64,000 bases of DNA. Origin: Candidatus Binatia bacterium (lineage in GTDB: Bacteria > Desulfobacterota > Binatia > UBA12015). A program made the translations under genes and the position numbers. The notes beneath the pieces were generated by a model that saw nothing but the letters and a program-made list of their open reading frames with translations, had not been told where the DNA came from and ran no database searches. The stretch covers positions 186,001-250,000 of the forward strand of contig JAQWRY010000001.1 of NCBI GenBank assembly GCA_029243485.1. Direction: 5' to 3'. The first letter of the stretch is position 1, and each line of letters starts with the position of its first letter. Below, piece after piece: positions 1 to 8,785 of the stretch.

Positions 1-1236
1 CACTTCAACCTCGACTACCACATTCGGCACACGAGTCTCCCGCGGCCGGGTGAGATGGATCAGCTCGCGCGGCTCTCGCAGCGCATCATGTCCCAGCCTC
101 TCGACCGCGGCCGCCCGCTTTGGGAAATCTGGGTCGTCGAGGGGATGCAGGACAATCGTTTCGCCGTCATCACGAAGATTCACCACTGCATGATCGACGG
201 CGCGTCCGGGGTCGACCTCAGCATGATCCTCATGTCGCCGACCCCCGACCGACAGGTCGACGAGCCGGTTCCGTACATCCCGCGTCCCGTTCCCTCGACG
301 TACGAGCTCCTGCGCGACGAGATGCTCGACCGCGTGAAGGCACCGCTCGAACTGATCCGCGGCGTGCGCCGGTTCGCCACCGAAACCGAAGACCTGCGCA
401 CCGAGGTGGGGATCCGTCTGCGCGCTCTGCAGGAACTCGCCGGCTGGGCGATGCGCGGCGCCTCCGAAACTCCAATCAACGGACCCGTCGGACCGCATCG
501 TCGTTTCGATTGGATGACGATGCCTCTCAACGACATCAAGGCGGTCCGCCGCGCACTCGGCTGCACGGTGAACGACATCGTCCTCGCCACCGTCTCGGGC
601 GCCGTGCGCAACTACCTGCTGCGCCGACGCGTCGACCCGGCTGAACTCGATTTTCGCACGTCCGCGCCGGTCAGCGTCCGAAAGGACGAAGACAAGGGCA
701 AGATGGGCAACAACGTCTCATCGTGGATCATCCGTTTGCCCATCGGCGAACCGGATCCGATCCGGCGAATCGAGGCAATCCACGAGACGACCCAGGAGCT
801 CAAGCGCTCCAAGCAGGCGCTCGGCGTCGAGATGATGATGGCCGCCGCCGAGTGGGCCCCGTCGAGCCTCCTCTCCCTCGGCGCCCAGGCCGCGTCCGGC
901 CCGATCAACATGATCGTGACCAACGTCCCGGGGCCCCAGTTCCCGCTCTACATGCTGGGCGCGAAGCTCGAAGCGATGTTCCCGGTCGTCCCGCTCCTCG
1001 ACAACATGGGCCTCGGCGTCGCTCTCATGAGCTACGACGGCAAGGTCTGCTGGGGCTTCAACGCGGACTACGAGATGATCCCCGACCTGTCTTCCTTCGT
1101 AAGGCTCATCGGGGAGTCCTTCGCGGAGATCCAGAACGGGGTCCGCCTGCGAGACGTCAAGGCTCCGGACGCCAACGCGCCCGTCGCCGCGGGCGGGAGC
1201 ACCCCGGATGCGAAGGGAGCCACGACCAGCGGCTGA
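1..1236 (+). CDS. Wax ester synthase / diacylglycerol acyltransferase (WS/DGAT), 5' end cut off by the window
   Basis: The frame is open from base 1, so the gene starts outside the window; about 411 codons are visible of a family usually 450-500 aa long. The acyltransferase motif HHxxxDG is seen as HHCMIDG, encoded at 181-201. The catalytic second His of this motif transfers an acyl group from acyl-CoA to a fatty alcohol or diacylglycerol. Downstream blocks typical of the family are present: NDIVLATVSGAVR, then a PVSVR segment, then a NVPGP block near base 930. The C-terminal tail is Ala/Gly-rich and probably disordered. Storage of wax ester or triacylglycerol is the expected role. Family assignment is firm; the preferred substrate cannot be told. 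Confidence 0.93.
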   Translation, partial: HFNLDYHIRHTSLPRPGEMDQLARLSQRIMSQPLDRGRPLWEIWVVEGMQDNRFAVITKIHHCMIDGASGVDLSMILMSPTPDRQVDEPVPYIPRPVPSTYELLRDEMLDRVKAPLELIRGVRRFATETEDLRTEVGIRLRALQELAGWAMRGASETPINGPVGPHRRFDWMTMPLNDIKAVRRALGCTVNDIVLATVSGAVRNYLLRRRVDPAELDFRTSAPVSVRKDEDKGKMGNNVSSWIIRLPIGEPDPIRRIEAIHETTQELKRSKQALGVEMMMAAAEWAPSSLLSLGAQAASGPINMIVTNVPGPQFPLYMLGAKLEAMFPVVPLLDNMGLGVALMSYDGKVCWGFNADYEMIPDLSSFVRLIGESFAEIQNGVRLRDVKAPDANAPVAAGGSTPDAKGATTSG

Positions 1237-1274
1237 AGTGGAGAATCCAACTGCCCTTTGGCTAGACCAATGGC

Positions 1275-3581
1275 ATGAACATCCTGAAGTGGCTCGTCGG
1301 TACCCTCCTCGTCATCTGCCTCTTTCTCTACGCAGCCGGAAGAGGCTGGATCACCGAGCAGTGGCACGCGGGCTCTCCCCAGTCTCCGGCCATCCCGGCA
1401 GAGCTCGTCGAGAAGCGGGAAAACGCGATCGAGAAGGCCGCGACCGACGTCGGCGTCCAGGACCCAAAGCAGATCCTGTTCGGTGATCTGCACGTCCACA
1501 CGACGTTCTCCTTCGACGCGTTTCAGATGAGCCTACCCATGGCGGGCGGCGACGGCGCTCATCCGGTCGCGGACGCCTGCGACTTCGCGCGCCACTGCGC
1601 CGGGCTCGACTTCTGGTCCATCAACGATCACGCCGTCACGCTGACGCCGCGCCGGTGGGAAGAGACAGTCGAATCCGTCCGGCAGTGCAACAACGTGGCG
1701 GGCGACGGGTCGAACCCCGATCTCGTCTCCTACCTGGGCTGGGAATGGACGCAGGTCGGCACCACACCCGAGACGCACTGGGGACACAAGAACGTGATCC
1801 TGCGCGACCTCGCCGACGACCAGATCCCCTCACGCCCCATCAGTGCCGGCATCCCGCCGGGCCTGCCCGAGGCCGCAGAGATAGCTCCGAACCCGGTCCT
1901 CCTCGGCGGCTTCGCCGTCTATGAAGCCGAGACCGGCGGTCCCGACTTCGCGACCTACATGGCCGAGACCCTCGAGCTCCAAGATTGCCCGCAGGGCGTC
2001 CCCGTCCGAGACATGCCGATGGATTGCCGCGAGATCGCGCCGACGCCCGCCGACCTCTTCGCCAAGCTCGACGACTGGGACAAGGAAGCCATGGTCATCC
2101 CCCATGGGACGACGTGGGGCTTCTACACGCCACTCGGCTCGTCGTGGGACAAGCAGCTCACCCCGGACCAGCACGACCCCAAGTGGCAGAGCGTCGTGGA
2201 AGTCTTCTCGGGTCACGGCAATTCCGAGGAGTACCGTCCCTTGCGGGAAGCCATCCTGGCGCCCGACGGCAGCTGGAGCTGTCCGGCCCCGGCGAAGAAC
2301 TTCATGCCGTCGTGCTGGCGCGCCGGCCAGATCATCCAGGAGCGCTGCGTCGCCGAGAAGATTCCCGCCGGCGAATGCGCCGAGCGGGCGGCGGAGGCAC
2401 GTCAGAACTTCATCGACGCGGCCTTCAACGGCGGGTTCTCGACGGTACCGGGAACCAAGCTCTCTGACTGGGGGGACGCGGGCCAGTGCCGCGACTGCTT
2501 CCAACCCTCCTTCAACTACCGCCCCAAGAGCTCCGTGCAGTACATGATGGCGCTTGGACGCCCCGACCAGGAGAACGACCGCTTCCGCTTCGGCTTCATC
2601 GCGGCGAGCGACAACCACTCCGCGCGCCCGGGCACCGGCTACAAGGAATTCTCACGCAAGGAGTTCACCGAGGCGCGCTTCGGCAACTTCGTCGACACAC
2701 AGCTCGGCCAGCGCGACACGCGCGACCCGCTGCCAAAGTCCGAACGCGTCGAGCTATCGAACATCATCACGCCGTTCGCGAACTTCGAGACCGAACGTGG
2801 GGCATCATTCTTCCTGACCGGAGGCCTCGCCGCCGTGCACGCGGACGGCCGCGACCGCAAAGCGATCTGGGACGCGATGCAGCGCCGCGAGATCTACGGA
2901 ACGAGCGGGCCACGCATCCTTCTGTGGTTCGACCTCATGAACGGCCCGAACGGCGAGACGACGCCGATGGGGAGTGCGGTCGAGATGACGGACACCCCGC
3001 TGTTCCGCGCTCGCGCCGTAGGCTCTTTCGAGCCGAAGGCGGGCTGCCCGATCGAGTCCCGCGAATCGATGAACGAGGCGCGCCTCGCCCGACTCTGCCA
3101 GGGCGAGTGCTACTACCCCTCCGACGTGCGCCGCCCAATCACCCGGATCGAGGTCGTGCGCATCCAGCCGCAGACGAGTCCGAACGAGAACGTCGACGAC
3201 CTCATCGAGGATCCGTGGAAGGTTCTCCCATGCACCGGCGGAGCCGACGGCTGCGAGGTCACATTCACCGACGATGAGTTCCGCTCGTCCGGTCGCGACA
3301 CCCTGTACTACGTTCGCGCGATCGAGGCGCCGAGTCAGGTCGTCGATGCCGACCCACTGGGCTGCACCCGCGACGCGAAGGGCAGGTGCGTGGAAGTGAG
3401 TCCGTGCTTCAGCAAGCCGTGGACGGACGACTGTCTCTCGGAGAGCGAAGAGCGCGCCTGGTCCTCACCGATCTTCGTCGATCAGGGGCCGGCGGCCGCG
3501 CCGGCGCACGTAACCGATGCTCTACCGATCCCAGACAGAGACCAGATCATCGGTGTTCGTCAGGGTAGCGACGGCGCGTAG
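1275..3581 (+). CDS. DUF3604 family protein, PHP-like, membrane-anchored or exported
   Basis: 768 aa. The N-terminus has one hydrophobic segment (about residues 4-21) that acts as a signal anchor or signal peptide. Residues 70-80 carry GDLHVHTTFSF, the PHP-type HxH metal-binding motif (H73, H75) that opens DUF3604 proteins. Further family blocks are NDH near residue 116, a GHGNSEEY segment and an ASDNHSARPG segment. The family is widespread in Binatota-like, myxobacterial and marine proteobacterial genomes and has no established substrate; a metal-dependent phosphoesterase or amidohydrolase role is inferred from the fold. It follows the WS/DGAT gene by 38 bp and may be cotranscribed. Its last 60 bp overlap the 3' end of the convergent isochorismatase-like gene. 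Confidence 0.9.
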   Translation: MNILKWLVGTLLVICLFLYAAGRGWITEQWHAGSPQSPAIPAELVEKRENAIEKAATDVGVQDPKQILFGDLHVHTTFSFDAFQMSLPMAGGDGAHPVADACDFARHCAGLDFWSINDHAVTLTPRRWEETVESVRQCNNVAGDGSNPDLVSYLGWEWTQVGTTPETHWGHKNVILRDLADDQIPSRPISAGIPPGLPEAAEIAPNPVLLGGFAVYEAETGGPDFATYMAETLELQDCPQGVPVRDMPMDCREIAPTPADLFAKLDDWDKEAMVIPHGTTWGFYTPLGSSWDKQLTPDQHDPKWQSVVEVFSGHGNSEEYRPLREAILAPDGSWSCPAPAKNFMPSCWRAGQIIQERCVAEKIPAGECAERAAEARQNFIDAAFNGGFSTVPGTKLSDWGDAGQCRDCFQPSFNYRPKSSVQYMMALGRPDQENDRFRFGFIAASDNHSARPGTGYKEFSRKEFTEARFGNFVDTQLGQRDTRDPLPKSERVELSNIITPFANFETERGASFFLTGGLAAVHADGRDRKAIWDAMQRREIYGTSGPRILLWFDLMNGPNGETTPMGSAVEMTDTPLFRARAVGSFEPKAGCPIESRESMNEARLARLCQGECYYPSDVRRPITRIEVVRIQPQTSPNENVDDLIEDPWKVLPCTGGADGCEVTFTDDEFRSSGRDTLYYVRAIEAPSQVVDADPLGCTRDAKGRCVEVSPCFSKPWTDDCLSESEERAWSSPIFVDQGPAAAPAHVTDALPIPDRDQIIGVRQGSDGA

Positions 3582-4142
3582 CGTGTTGTCCAGAACGGCC
3601 TGGCCGTACTCCGCCGGAACCCCCGCTACCGCATCCCGCGGGATCACGACGGAGTACCCGGCCGAGACCGCCTCGAACGTGAGTGCGAGAATCGCGACGT
3701 TGAGCGAGACTCCACACGCGATGATCGTCCGGATGCCTTCGTTCCGCAGCGTGGGGTCGAGTTCCGAGTAGCCGAACGGCGTGAGCCCCTGCATGCGCTT
3801 CACCACGAGGTCGTCGGGCCCGACTTCGATCCCCTGCGCCACCTCGACGCCCGGCGAGCCCTCGGCCAAACGGTTCTCCGAGCGATGCGTGGCCAGGAAC
3901 AACGGCGCGTTCCGGTGCCGCCCCCACCCGTCCTCGCGCGGCACCGCGAGGCAGTGCACGACACGGACTCCCACGGCCCGTGCGGCGGTCGTGAGCTTGC
4001 CGACACTCGGAAGGAGTCCCTCCTGCGCCGACTTCGCGAGCTCCGGCAGGACGGACTGCGGTCCGATCACGCCTTCCTGGCACTCCTGAAGGAGCACGAC
4101 CGTGTGCTCCGGGCGAACGAGGGCTCCAAGATCGATCGGCAT
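3522..4142 (-). CDS. Isochorismatase-like (cysteine hydrolase fold) protein with altered catalytic residues
   Basis: 206 aa, the normal length for the isochorismatase/nicotinamidase fold. The first strand reads VVLLQECQEG where active members have (V/I)DMQ, so the catalytic Asp position is Glu. The Lys of the triad is probably K in VVKRMQG. The nucleophile strand reads GVSLNVAILAL where hydrolases have GV.T..CV, so Cys is replaced by Ala. The fold is clear but classic amide hydrolysis is unlikely, so this may be a ligand-binding or repurposed member. It is last in a minus-strand operon, 8 bp after the DUF35 gene. Its 3' end overlaps the convergent DUF3604 gene by 60 bp. Confidence 0.82.
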   Translation of the reverse strand: MPIDLGALVRPEHTVVLLQECQEGVIGPQSVLPELAKSAQEGLLPSVGKLTTAARAVGVRVVHCLAVPREDGWGRHRNAPLFLATHRSENRLAEGSPGVEVAQGIEVGPDDLVVKRMQGLTPFGYSELDPTLRNEGIRTIIACGVSLNVAILALTFEAVSAGYSVVIPRDAVAGVPAEYGQAVLDNTLRAVATLTNTDDLVSVWDR

Positions 4143-4150
4143 GCCCCGTC

Positions 4151-4558
4151 CTACTCGATCCGACGGAACTTGACGAGAGTGATGTCCTCATTCACCGATT
4201 CGAACACCGCGCGGACAGGGAGACCCGCCCGGATCTCTTCCGGCGCGCAGTCCAGGACCTCACTCACAAAGTGGACGTTCTCTTCCAGCAACACGTCCAC
4301 GACGTTGTAGGGGAGCTTCGCCTCGAAGGCTGGCAGCGTCGGCCCGTGCACGATGGTCCACGTGTAGATCACACCGCGGCCCGTCGAGAGCTCCCACGCG
4401 AAGTCGCGGGACAGGCACGCGGAACAGACCGGTCGCGGATAGTGGCGGAACTGCCCGCACGCCCCACACCGCTGAAAACGAAGCTCGCCCGCGCGCGCCG
4501 CCTCGTAAAAGCCTGCGTTATCTGCGCTGATCACGGGAAGCGGCCACGGCACACTCAT
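4151..4558 (-). CDS. DUF35 / OB-fold zinc-ribbon acyl-CoA-binding protein
   Basis: 135 aa. The N-terminal rubredoxin-like zinc ribbon is visible as CGACG and CSAC pairs, followed by an OB-fold domain with the family segment GRGVIYTWTIVH. DUF35 proteins pair with thiolase-fold partners; in steroid side-chain degradation, ChsH2's DUF35 domain binds the Ltp2 aldolase. Here the start codon overlaps the stop of the thiolase-fold gene (ATGA), which indicates translational coupling and a stoichiometric complex. The role as a substrate-presenting subunit is inferred from the pairing. The natural substrate is unknown. Confidence 0.9.
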   Translation of the reverse strand: MSVPWPLPVISADNAGFYEAARAGELRFQRCGACGQFRHYPRPVCSACLSRDFAWELSTGRGVIYTWTIVHGPTLPAFEAKLPYNVVDVLLEENVHFVSEVLDCAPEEIRAGLPVRAVFESVNEDITLVKFRRIE

Positions 4559-5745
4559 CGGTCCCTCCGCAGAACGACCGCGCCGGTCGGGTCCGTATTC
4601 CCTCCGGCGACGAAGGCGAGCTCACAGTCCTTCACCTGAGACGTCGACGTGCCGCGAATCTGACGGACGGCCTCCACCGTGTTGTTGAAGCCGTGGATGA
4701 ACGCTTCGGAGAGCTGCCCACCGTTTGTGTTGCAGACCAGGCGTCCGTTCGGCCACGCAAGGCCGCCGTTTTCGACGAACCGACCGCCTTCTCCGCGAGG
4801 GGCGAAGCCGTACTGCTCGAGACCGAGAATCACGAGGGAGGTGAAGAAATCGTAAAAGAACGCGACATCGATGTCGCCCGGCTCGCACTCGGCCATCTCG
4901 AAGAGTCGTCGCCCCACGCGCGAGGCCGATTCCTCGTCCGGCGCCCGACCGAAAAGGGTCGACAGCCGGATGTGATGCGACCCGGCCGCCATCGCCCCCG
5001 CCCGGATCACTGCGGGCGGTTGTCTCAGGTCCCGGGCGCGCTGCACCGAGGTCACGATCATGGCGACCGCGCCATCCGTCTCGATGTTGCAGTCGAAGAG
5101 CCGCAACGGCTCCGCGATCATCCGAGAGGCGTGGTGATCCGCCCGCGTCATCGCCGTCCGCATCACGGCGGCCGGGTTCCGAATCGCGTGCTCCCGAAAG
5201 GCGATGGCAACATCGGCGTACTGGTCATCTGTCGTGCCGTACTCGATCCGATGCCGCTGACTGATCATCGCCATTTCCTGAAAGGCGCTGACCAGGCCCT
5301 GCGGCACATGCCACTGATTCAACCCCGCCAGATCGGCACCGAGCTTTTCCCAGTAGCGCCCGCCTTGGTGTCGGCCCCTACCGTAGCTCGACGCCTTCCC
5401 GCGAGCGCGCGACCGGAAGACGAGCACGTGGCGTGCCAGGCCCGCCGCGATCGCCGAGGCGGCGAGAACCAACACCGAAGCCGACCCGCCACCACCGAAG
5501 GGGGTCCCTGCGAAGTAGCCGATGTCCGGATTCCCCAGCAGGCCGAGCAGCTGCTCCTCGTCCGTCTGCTCGATGTCGTACCGTACGAGACCATCGACCT
5601 CCGAGGGCGAGATCCCCGCGTCTTCGCACGCACGCCAGATCGCCTCGACGGCCATCTCCGTCTCGGAAAAGCCGAGCGACTTCGCAAACCGGGTCTGCCC
5701 GATCCCCACGACGGCCGCTCTATCCCTAATGCTAGCTTCGGACAT
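4555..5745 (-). CDS. Thiolase-fold lipid-transfer protein (Ltp2/SCP-X type), probable retro-aldolase subunit
   Basis: 396 aa from the ATG at 5745, 7 bp after the upstream SDR stop; the longer open frame to 5871 only overlaps the SDR. The N-terminus RAAVVGIGQTRF and the C-terminal CNTNGGQLSEAFIHG block are typical of the SCP-X/Ltp branch. At the position of the thiolase nucleophile Cys the protein reads GGGGSASV, so it lacks the Cys, as in Ltp2, where the fold works as a retro-aldolase on beta-hydroxyacyl-CoA rather than as a thiolase. Coupling by ATGA to the DUF35 gene supports an Ltp2/DUF35-type complex. The reaction is inferred from family and context. Confidence 0.87.
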   Translation of the reverse strand: MSEASIRDRAAVVGIGQTRFAKSLGFSETEMAVEAIWRACEDAGISPSEVDGLVRYDIEQTDEEQLLGLLGNPDIGYFAGTPFGGGGSASVLVLAASAIAAGLARHVLVFRSRARGKASSYGRGRHQGGRYWEKLGADLAGLNQWHVPQGLVSAFQEMAMISQRHRIEYGTTDDQYADVAIAFREHAIRNPAAVMRTAMTRADHHASRMIAEPLRLFDCNIETDGAVAMIVTSVQRARDLRQPPAVIRAGAMAAGSHHIRLSTLFGRAPDEESASRVGRRLFEMAECEPGDIDVAFFYDFFTSLVILGLEQYGFAPRGEGGRFVENGGLAWPNGRLVCNTNGGQLSEAFIHGFNNTVEAVRQIRGTSTSQVKDCELAFVAGGNTDPTGAVVLRRDR

Positions 5746-5752
5746 CCGTCGC

Positions 5753-6538
5753 CTACCGGGCTGTCCAGCCCCCGTCGACCAGGAACGTGGTTCCGGTGAC
5801 GTAGCTGCTGGCATCGCTCGCCAGGAAGAGAAGCGCCCCGTCGAGCTCGTGGATCTCACCGGGACGCCCAAGCGGCGTGTTGCGCTGGATCCAACTCAGA
5901 GAGCGTTCATCCGCGAACATGTCCGCGGTGATCTCGGTTTCGAAATAGCCGGGCGCGATCGCGTTCACCCGCACGCCCTTCTTCGCCCATTGCAGCGCCA
6001 GCTCCTTCGTGAGCGCCACCACAGCGCCCTTGGAGGCAACGTAGGCAGCCTGCGTGTTGGGCGCGCTCGCGACGAAGCCGTGCACCGAGGCCACGTTCAC
6101 GACGACTCCGCGGCCGCGTTCGATCATCGACGGCGCGAGCAGGCGAGAGAGGTGGAACACCGCGTTGAGGTTGATGTCCACGACGCGGCGAAACTCGTCC
6201 AGGCTTTCGGACTGCGCCCGGGCGGGGCCATCAGTGGCTCCGGCGTTGTTGATCAAGACGTCCACGTGCCCGTGAAGAGCCAGTGCCTCCTGCGCGAGCC
6301 GTTCCGCTTCGGACGGCACGGTGAGATCACAAGGAATCGCGGTCGCACCGTCGATCTCGCTCACGAGCTGCTCGAGGCGATCGGCCCGGCGGGCCGTCAC
6401 GATCACCTTGGCACCCGCCGCCGCCAGAATGCGGGCGAACCGCGCACCGAAGCCGCTCGAGGCGCCGGTGACGACCGCCACTCGGTCATCGAGTCGAAAC
6501 GCCGCGAGAGGATCCAGCCCCGGAGCGCTCACGACCAA
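5753..6538 (-). CDS. Short-chain dehydrogenase/reductase (SDR)
   Basis: 261 aa classical SDR. The Rossmann motif TGASSGFG (Gly-rich, third Gly present) lies near residue 25, NNAG near residue 95, the catalytic Ser in NVASVHGF and YxxxK in YVASKGAV. The C-terminus ends in the usual VTGTTFLVDGGWT block. It sits second in a minus-strand operon: its start overlaps the stop of the TIM-barrel isomerase gene by 10 bp and the thiolase-fold gene follows after 7 bp. A role as NAD(P)-dependent hydroxyacyl/alcohol dehydrogenase feeding the thiolase-fold enzyme fits, but the substrate is not readable from the sequence. Confidence 0.92.
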   Translation of the reverse strand: MVVSAPGLDPLAAFRLDDRVAVVTGASSGFGARFARILAAAGAKVIVTARRADRLEQLVSEIDGATAIPCDLTVPSEAERLAQEALALHGHVDVLINNAGATDGPARAQSESLDEFRRVVDINLNAVFHLSRLLAPSMIERGRGVVVNVASVHGFVASAPNTQAAYVASKGAVVALTKELALQWAKKGVRVNAIAPGYFETEITADMFADERSLSWIQRNTPLGRPGEIHELDGALLFLASDASSYVTGTTFLVDGGWTAR

Positions 6539-7380
6539 CCCGCCTTCGTGAGAACCGTGCGCGTCGCGTCGGCGACCTGACGGGCCATCTCATCCGCGCC
6601 GAGGGCGAAGAGGTCTTGGCTGAACACCTCCGGAGCCATGATCGGCTTTGCGCCAATCTCCCGAATGATCTCGAGAGCGCCGACGATGTTCACGACTCCG
6701 TCTCCCGGCAACCGGCGCGCGCGGAGAGTCTCCTGCATCAGATCGGCTTCCGGCTCGGGGCCGGCATCGTCGATCTGCACGATGTGGATGCGGTCCCCCG
6801 GGATCTTCCGAAGCGTGTCGTGGTCCTCCCCCTTCGGGTCGCGCCCCCAGTGCCAGGTGTCAAAGACGATGCCGCCGTTGTCCGCTCCGGCCGCCTGAAC
6901 GACCTCCCACACCGTCGAGATGTCCGGGATGCCGCCCCAGGGAAAGAACTCGATGGCCGCCTTGAGTCCCCGATCCGCCGCGAACTTGCAGACTCGCGCG
7001 AATCCCTGGGCCGCGACGTCGACCGATGGGATCGTCGCCTCCATGGAGATCGCGACGACGGTCTCGGCCCCGGCGCGCGACGCCACGTCGAGGACCGCTT
7101 TCGCTTGCGCCGCGATCTCGTCCTCGCCCTGCCCCTGCCCCCAGCCCGAGATCGCGTCCACGACCGGAGTCGAGAGACCACGCTCCTCGAACTGCGCGAG
7201 GAACTCGTCGAGGGAGATTCCGGCCGCCTCGGCGGTGCCGGTATCGATCAGCCCCAGACTGACGCCGCTGTAGCCGCGCTTCACCGCTACATCGAGCAAC
7301 CCCCGGTACTGCTCGGCGCTGCACTCGAAGAGATCACGTCGAAGCGTGAGCGGACAGAGGATGAGTTCAGTCGATTCCAT
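6529..7380 (-). CDS. Sugar phosphate isomerase/epimerase family protein (xylose-isomerase-like TIM barrel)
   Basis: 283 aa. The protein has the AP-endonuclease-2/xylose-isomerase-like TIM-barrel pattern with metal ligands spread over strands: AIEFFPWGG (Glu), FDTWHWGRDP (Asp and His), a VQIDDAG segment and APEVFS. Members act as epimerases or isomerases on sugars, inositols or other polyols, and also as dehydratases. It is the first gene of the five-gene minus-strand operon and its stop overlaps the start of the SDR by 10 bp. A divergent SDR gene lies upstream, with a shared intergenic region that contains a palindrome. Confidence 0.85.
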   Translation of the reverse strand: MESTELILCPLTLRRDLFECSAEQYRGLLDVAVKRGYSGVSLGLIDTGTAEAAGISLDEFLAQFEERGLSTPVVDAISGWGQGQGEDEIAAQAKAVLDVASRAGAETVVAISMEATIPSVDVAAQGFARVCKFAADRGLKAAIEFFPWGGIPDISTVWEVVQAAGADNGGIVFDTWHWGRDPKGEDHDTLRKIPGDRIHIVQIDDAGPEPEADLMQETLRARRLPGDGVVNIVGALEIIREIGAKPIMAPEVFSQDLFALGADEMARQVADATRTVLTKAGWS

Positions 7381-7400
7381 GCGGTCTCCGGGCGAGTCGG

Positions 7401-7443
7401 CTTGACGATAGGCCGACGAGGTTCGAGACTCGATTTAGTCAAG
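7401..7443. promoter_or_regulatory. Palindromic element between divergent operons (possible operator)
   Basis: In the 102-bp gap between the isomerase operon (minus) and the SDR gene (plus) there is a perfect 11-nt palindrome TCGAGACTCGA at 7423-7433. It is flanked by the matching arms CTTGAC (7401-7406) and GTCAAG (7438-7443). The arms can pair to give one interrupted inverted repeat. Its placement suits a shared operator for both transcripts. No regulator gene is adjacent, so its binding partner is unknown and the call is tentative. Confidence 0.35.
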
Positions 7444-7482
7444 CCCAGTGCGCGGGGCAACGACAGCCAAGGAGAACGATCG

Positions 7483-8334
7483 ATGCGGGAACTCGAGGGC
7501 AAACAAGCGGTGGTCATCGGCGGAGGCAGTGGAATCGGCCGCGGGATCGCGCTTGGCTTCGCCGCTGCGGGCATGGATGTCGTGGTCGGGGACATCGAAG
7601 AGGCAAATGCCGAGGCCGTCGCGACAGAAGTGCTGGCCTGCGGGGTTCGGGGGCTCGCGCATCGGGTCGACGGCACGCAACCCGAGTCCTTGGCGGCCCT
7701 CGCCGGGGCCTCGGTACAAGCGCACGGGGCCGTCCACGTGCTGTCGAACAACGTGGGCGTCGTAATCGACCGACCCCTCACGGAGTGTAGCGACCGCGAT
7801 TGGGCCTGGGGAATCGAATTCAACTTCCTCAGCATCGTGCGCGGCGTGACGGCGTTCCTTCCCCACCTCCGCGCCCATGGTGCTGAAACACACATCGTCA
7901 ACACGGCGTCGCTGGCCGGCGTCCTGGCGCTCCCGGCCGGGTCATTGATGCCGGCACATCTCGGGGTCTACACGGCCACCAAGCACGCGATCGTCGCCTA
8001 CAGCGAGATGCTCCGCGGTGAACTCGAGTCGGAACGCATCGGCGTGTCGGTCCTTTGCCCCGGCATGGTGAAGTCGAACCTCGGAGCGACGACGGCGCGC
8101 AACCGACCCGAGCGCTTCGGCGGGCCCATGAACGAACCCGGCGGCCCCCCCCCGGAGATCGAGGCGATGATGATGCCCCAGGAGCAGGTAGGGCCGATCG
8201 TCGTGGCGGCCATCCGCGCGAACCGGCTCCACATCTTCACACACCCGGAGGCTCGACCCCTGGTGGAAGCACGGCAGGCCTCCATGCTCGACGACTTCAC
8301 GTTCGCCGCGACACCCGAAGGTCGCGGCAAATAG
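7483..8334 (+). CDS. Short-chain dehydrogenase/reductase
   Basis: 283 aa starting at the ATG at 7483, chosen because AAGGAG (7469-7474) sits 8 nt upstream; the frame is open far upstream but that part is non-coding in composition. The cofactor loop is GGGSGIG, followed by SNNVGV, the catalytic Ser in NTASLAG and YTATK (YxxxK). The long C-terminal part (MMMPQEQVG... ) is typical of SDRs related to oxidoreductases of the classical family found in mycobacteria and proteobacteria. It is transcribed away from the isomerase operon and stands alone. The substrate is unknown. Confidence 0.9.
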   Translation: MRELEGKQAVVIGGGSGIGRGIALGFAAAGMDVVVGDIEEANAEAVATEVLACGVRGLAHRVDGTQPESLAALAGASVQAHGAVHVLSNNVGVVIDRPLTECSDRDWAWGIEFNFLSIVRGVTAFLPHLRAHGAETHIVNTASLAGVLALPAGSLMPAHLGVYTATKHAIVAYSEMLRGELESERIGVSVLCPGMVKSNLGATTARNRPERFGGPMNEPGGPPPEIEAMMMPQEQVGPIVVAAIRANRLHIFTHPEARPLVEARQASMLDDFTFAATPEGRGK

Positions 8335-8532
8335 ACAGACATCGGGTGCCAGATCGACGCTGCAGTGCCGGCCCCGAACTGCAGTACCTATGCGCCACCC
8401 CGCAGGCCCCACGGGCGAGCGGTGCGCGCGGGGCACCGGAAATCGCAGGAGTCTTCGTCTAGCGCCCCAATCCACGGGTCGCCCTCCGTTTGGCATCGGT
8501 CGTGCTTCCTCTACGAGCCAGGAGGGTTCGTA

Positions 8533-8781
8533 ATGTTGGATTGGAAGACGATCGTAGAAACCTTGGCCTTCGACACCACGCTCGGAGAGGCCTTCGGACC
8601 GTACGCGGCCCTGGCCTTCCTCGGACTGGCCGCGACTCTCATCGGCGTCACGCTCGGGGTCATGGTGCGGAACGCGTTCGAACAAGTGCGCGGTCCTGAG
8701 ACTCGGGAACGCGCAGCCGCCGTCCCGTATCCGCTGACCGAAGACGACACGGCTCGCCCGCCCGCGGCCGGCGTGGGGTGA
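8533..8781 (+). CDS. Small single-pass membrane protein, unknown function
   Basis: 82 aa from the ATG at 8533, which has GGAGGG at 8521-8526. One strong transmembrane helix (about residues 20-42, ALAFLGLAATLIGVTLGVMV) separates a short acidic N-terminal part from a charged C-terminal tail ending in a Pro/Ala-rich stretch. I do not recognise a family. The strong ribosome-binding site and coding-like composition support a real gene. It stands alone, with the 3' end 4 bp from the convergent NTF2-like gene. Confidence 0.6.
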   Translation: MLDWKTIVETLAFDTTLGEAFGPYAALAFLGLAATLIGVTLGVMVRNAFEQVRGPETRERAAAVPYPLTEDDTARPPAAGVG

Positions 8782-8785
8782 ACCC

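Noticed and set aside
6616-7482. Plus-strand frame open upstream of the SDR start at 7483
   Set aside because: It is antisense to the isomerase gene and rich in Arg/Asp artefacts; the Shine-Dalgarno at 7469 fixes the true start at 7483.
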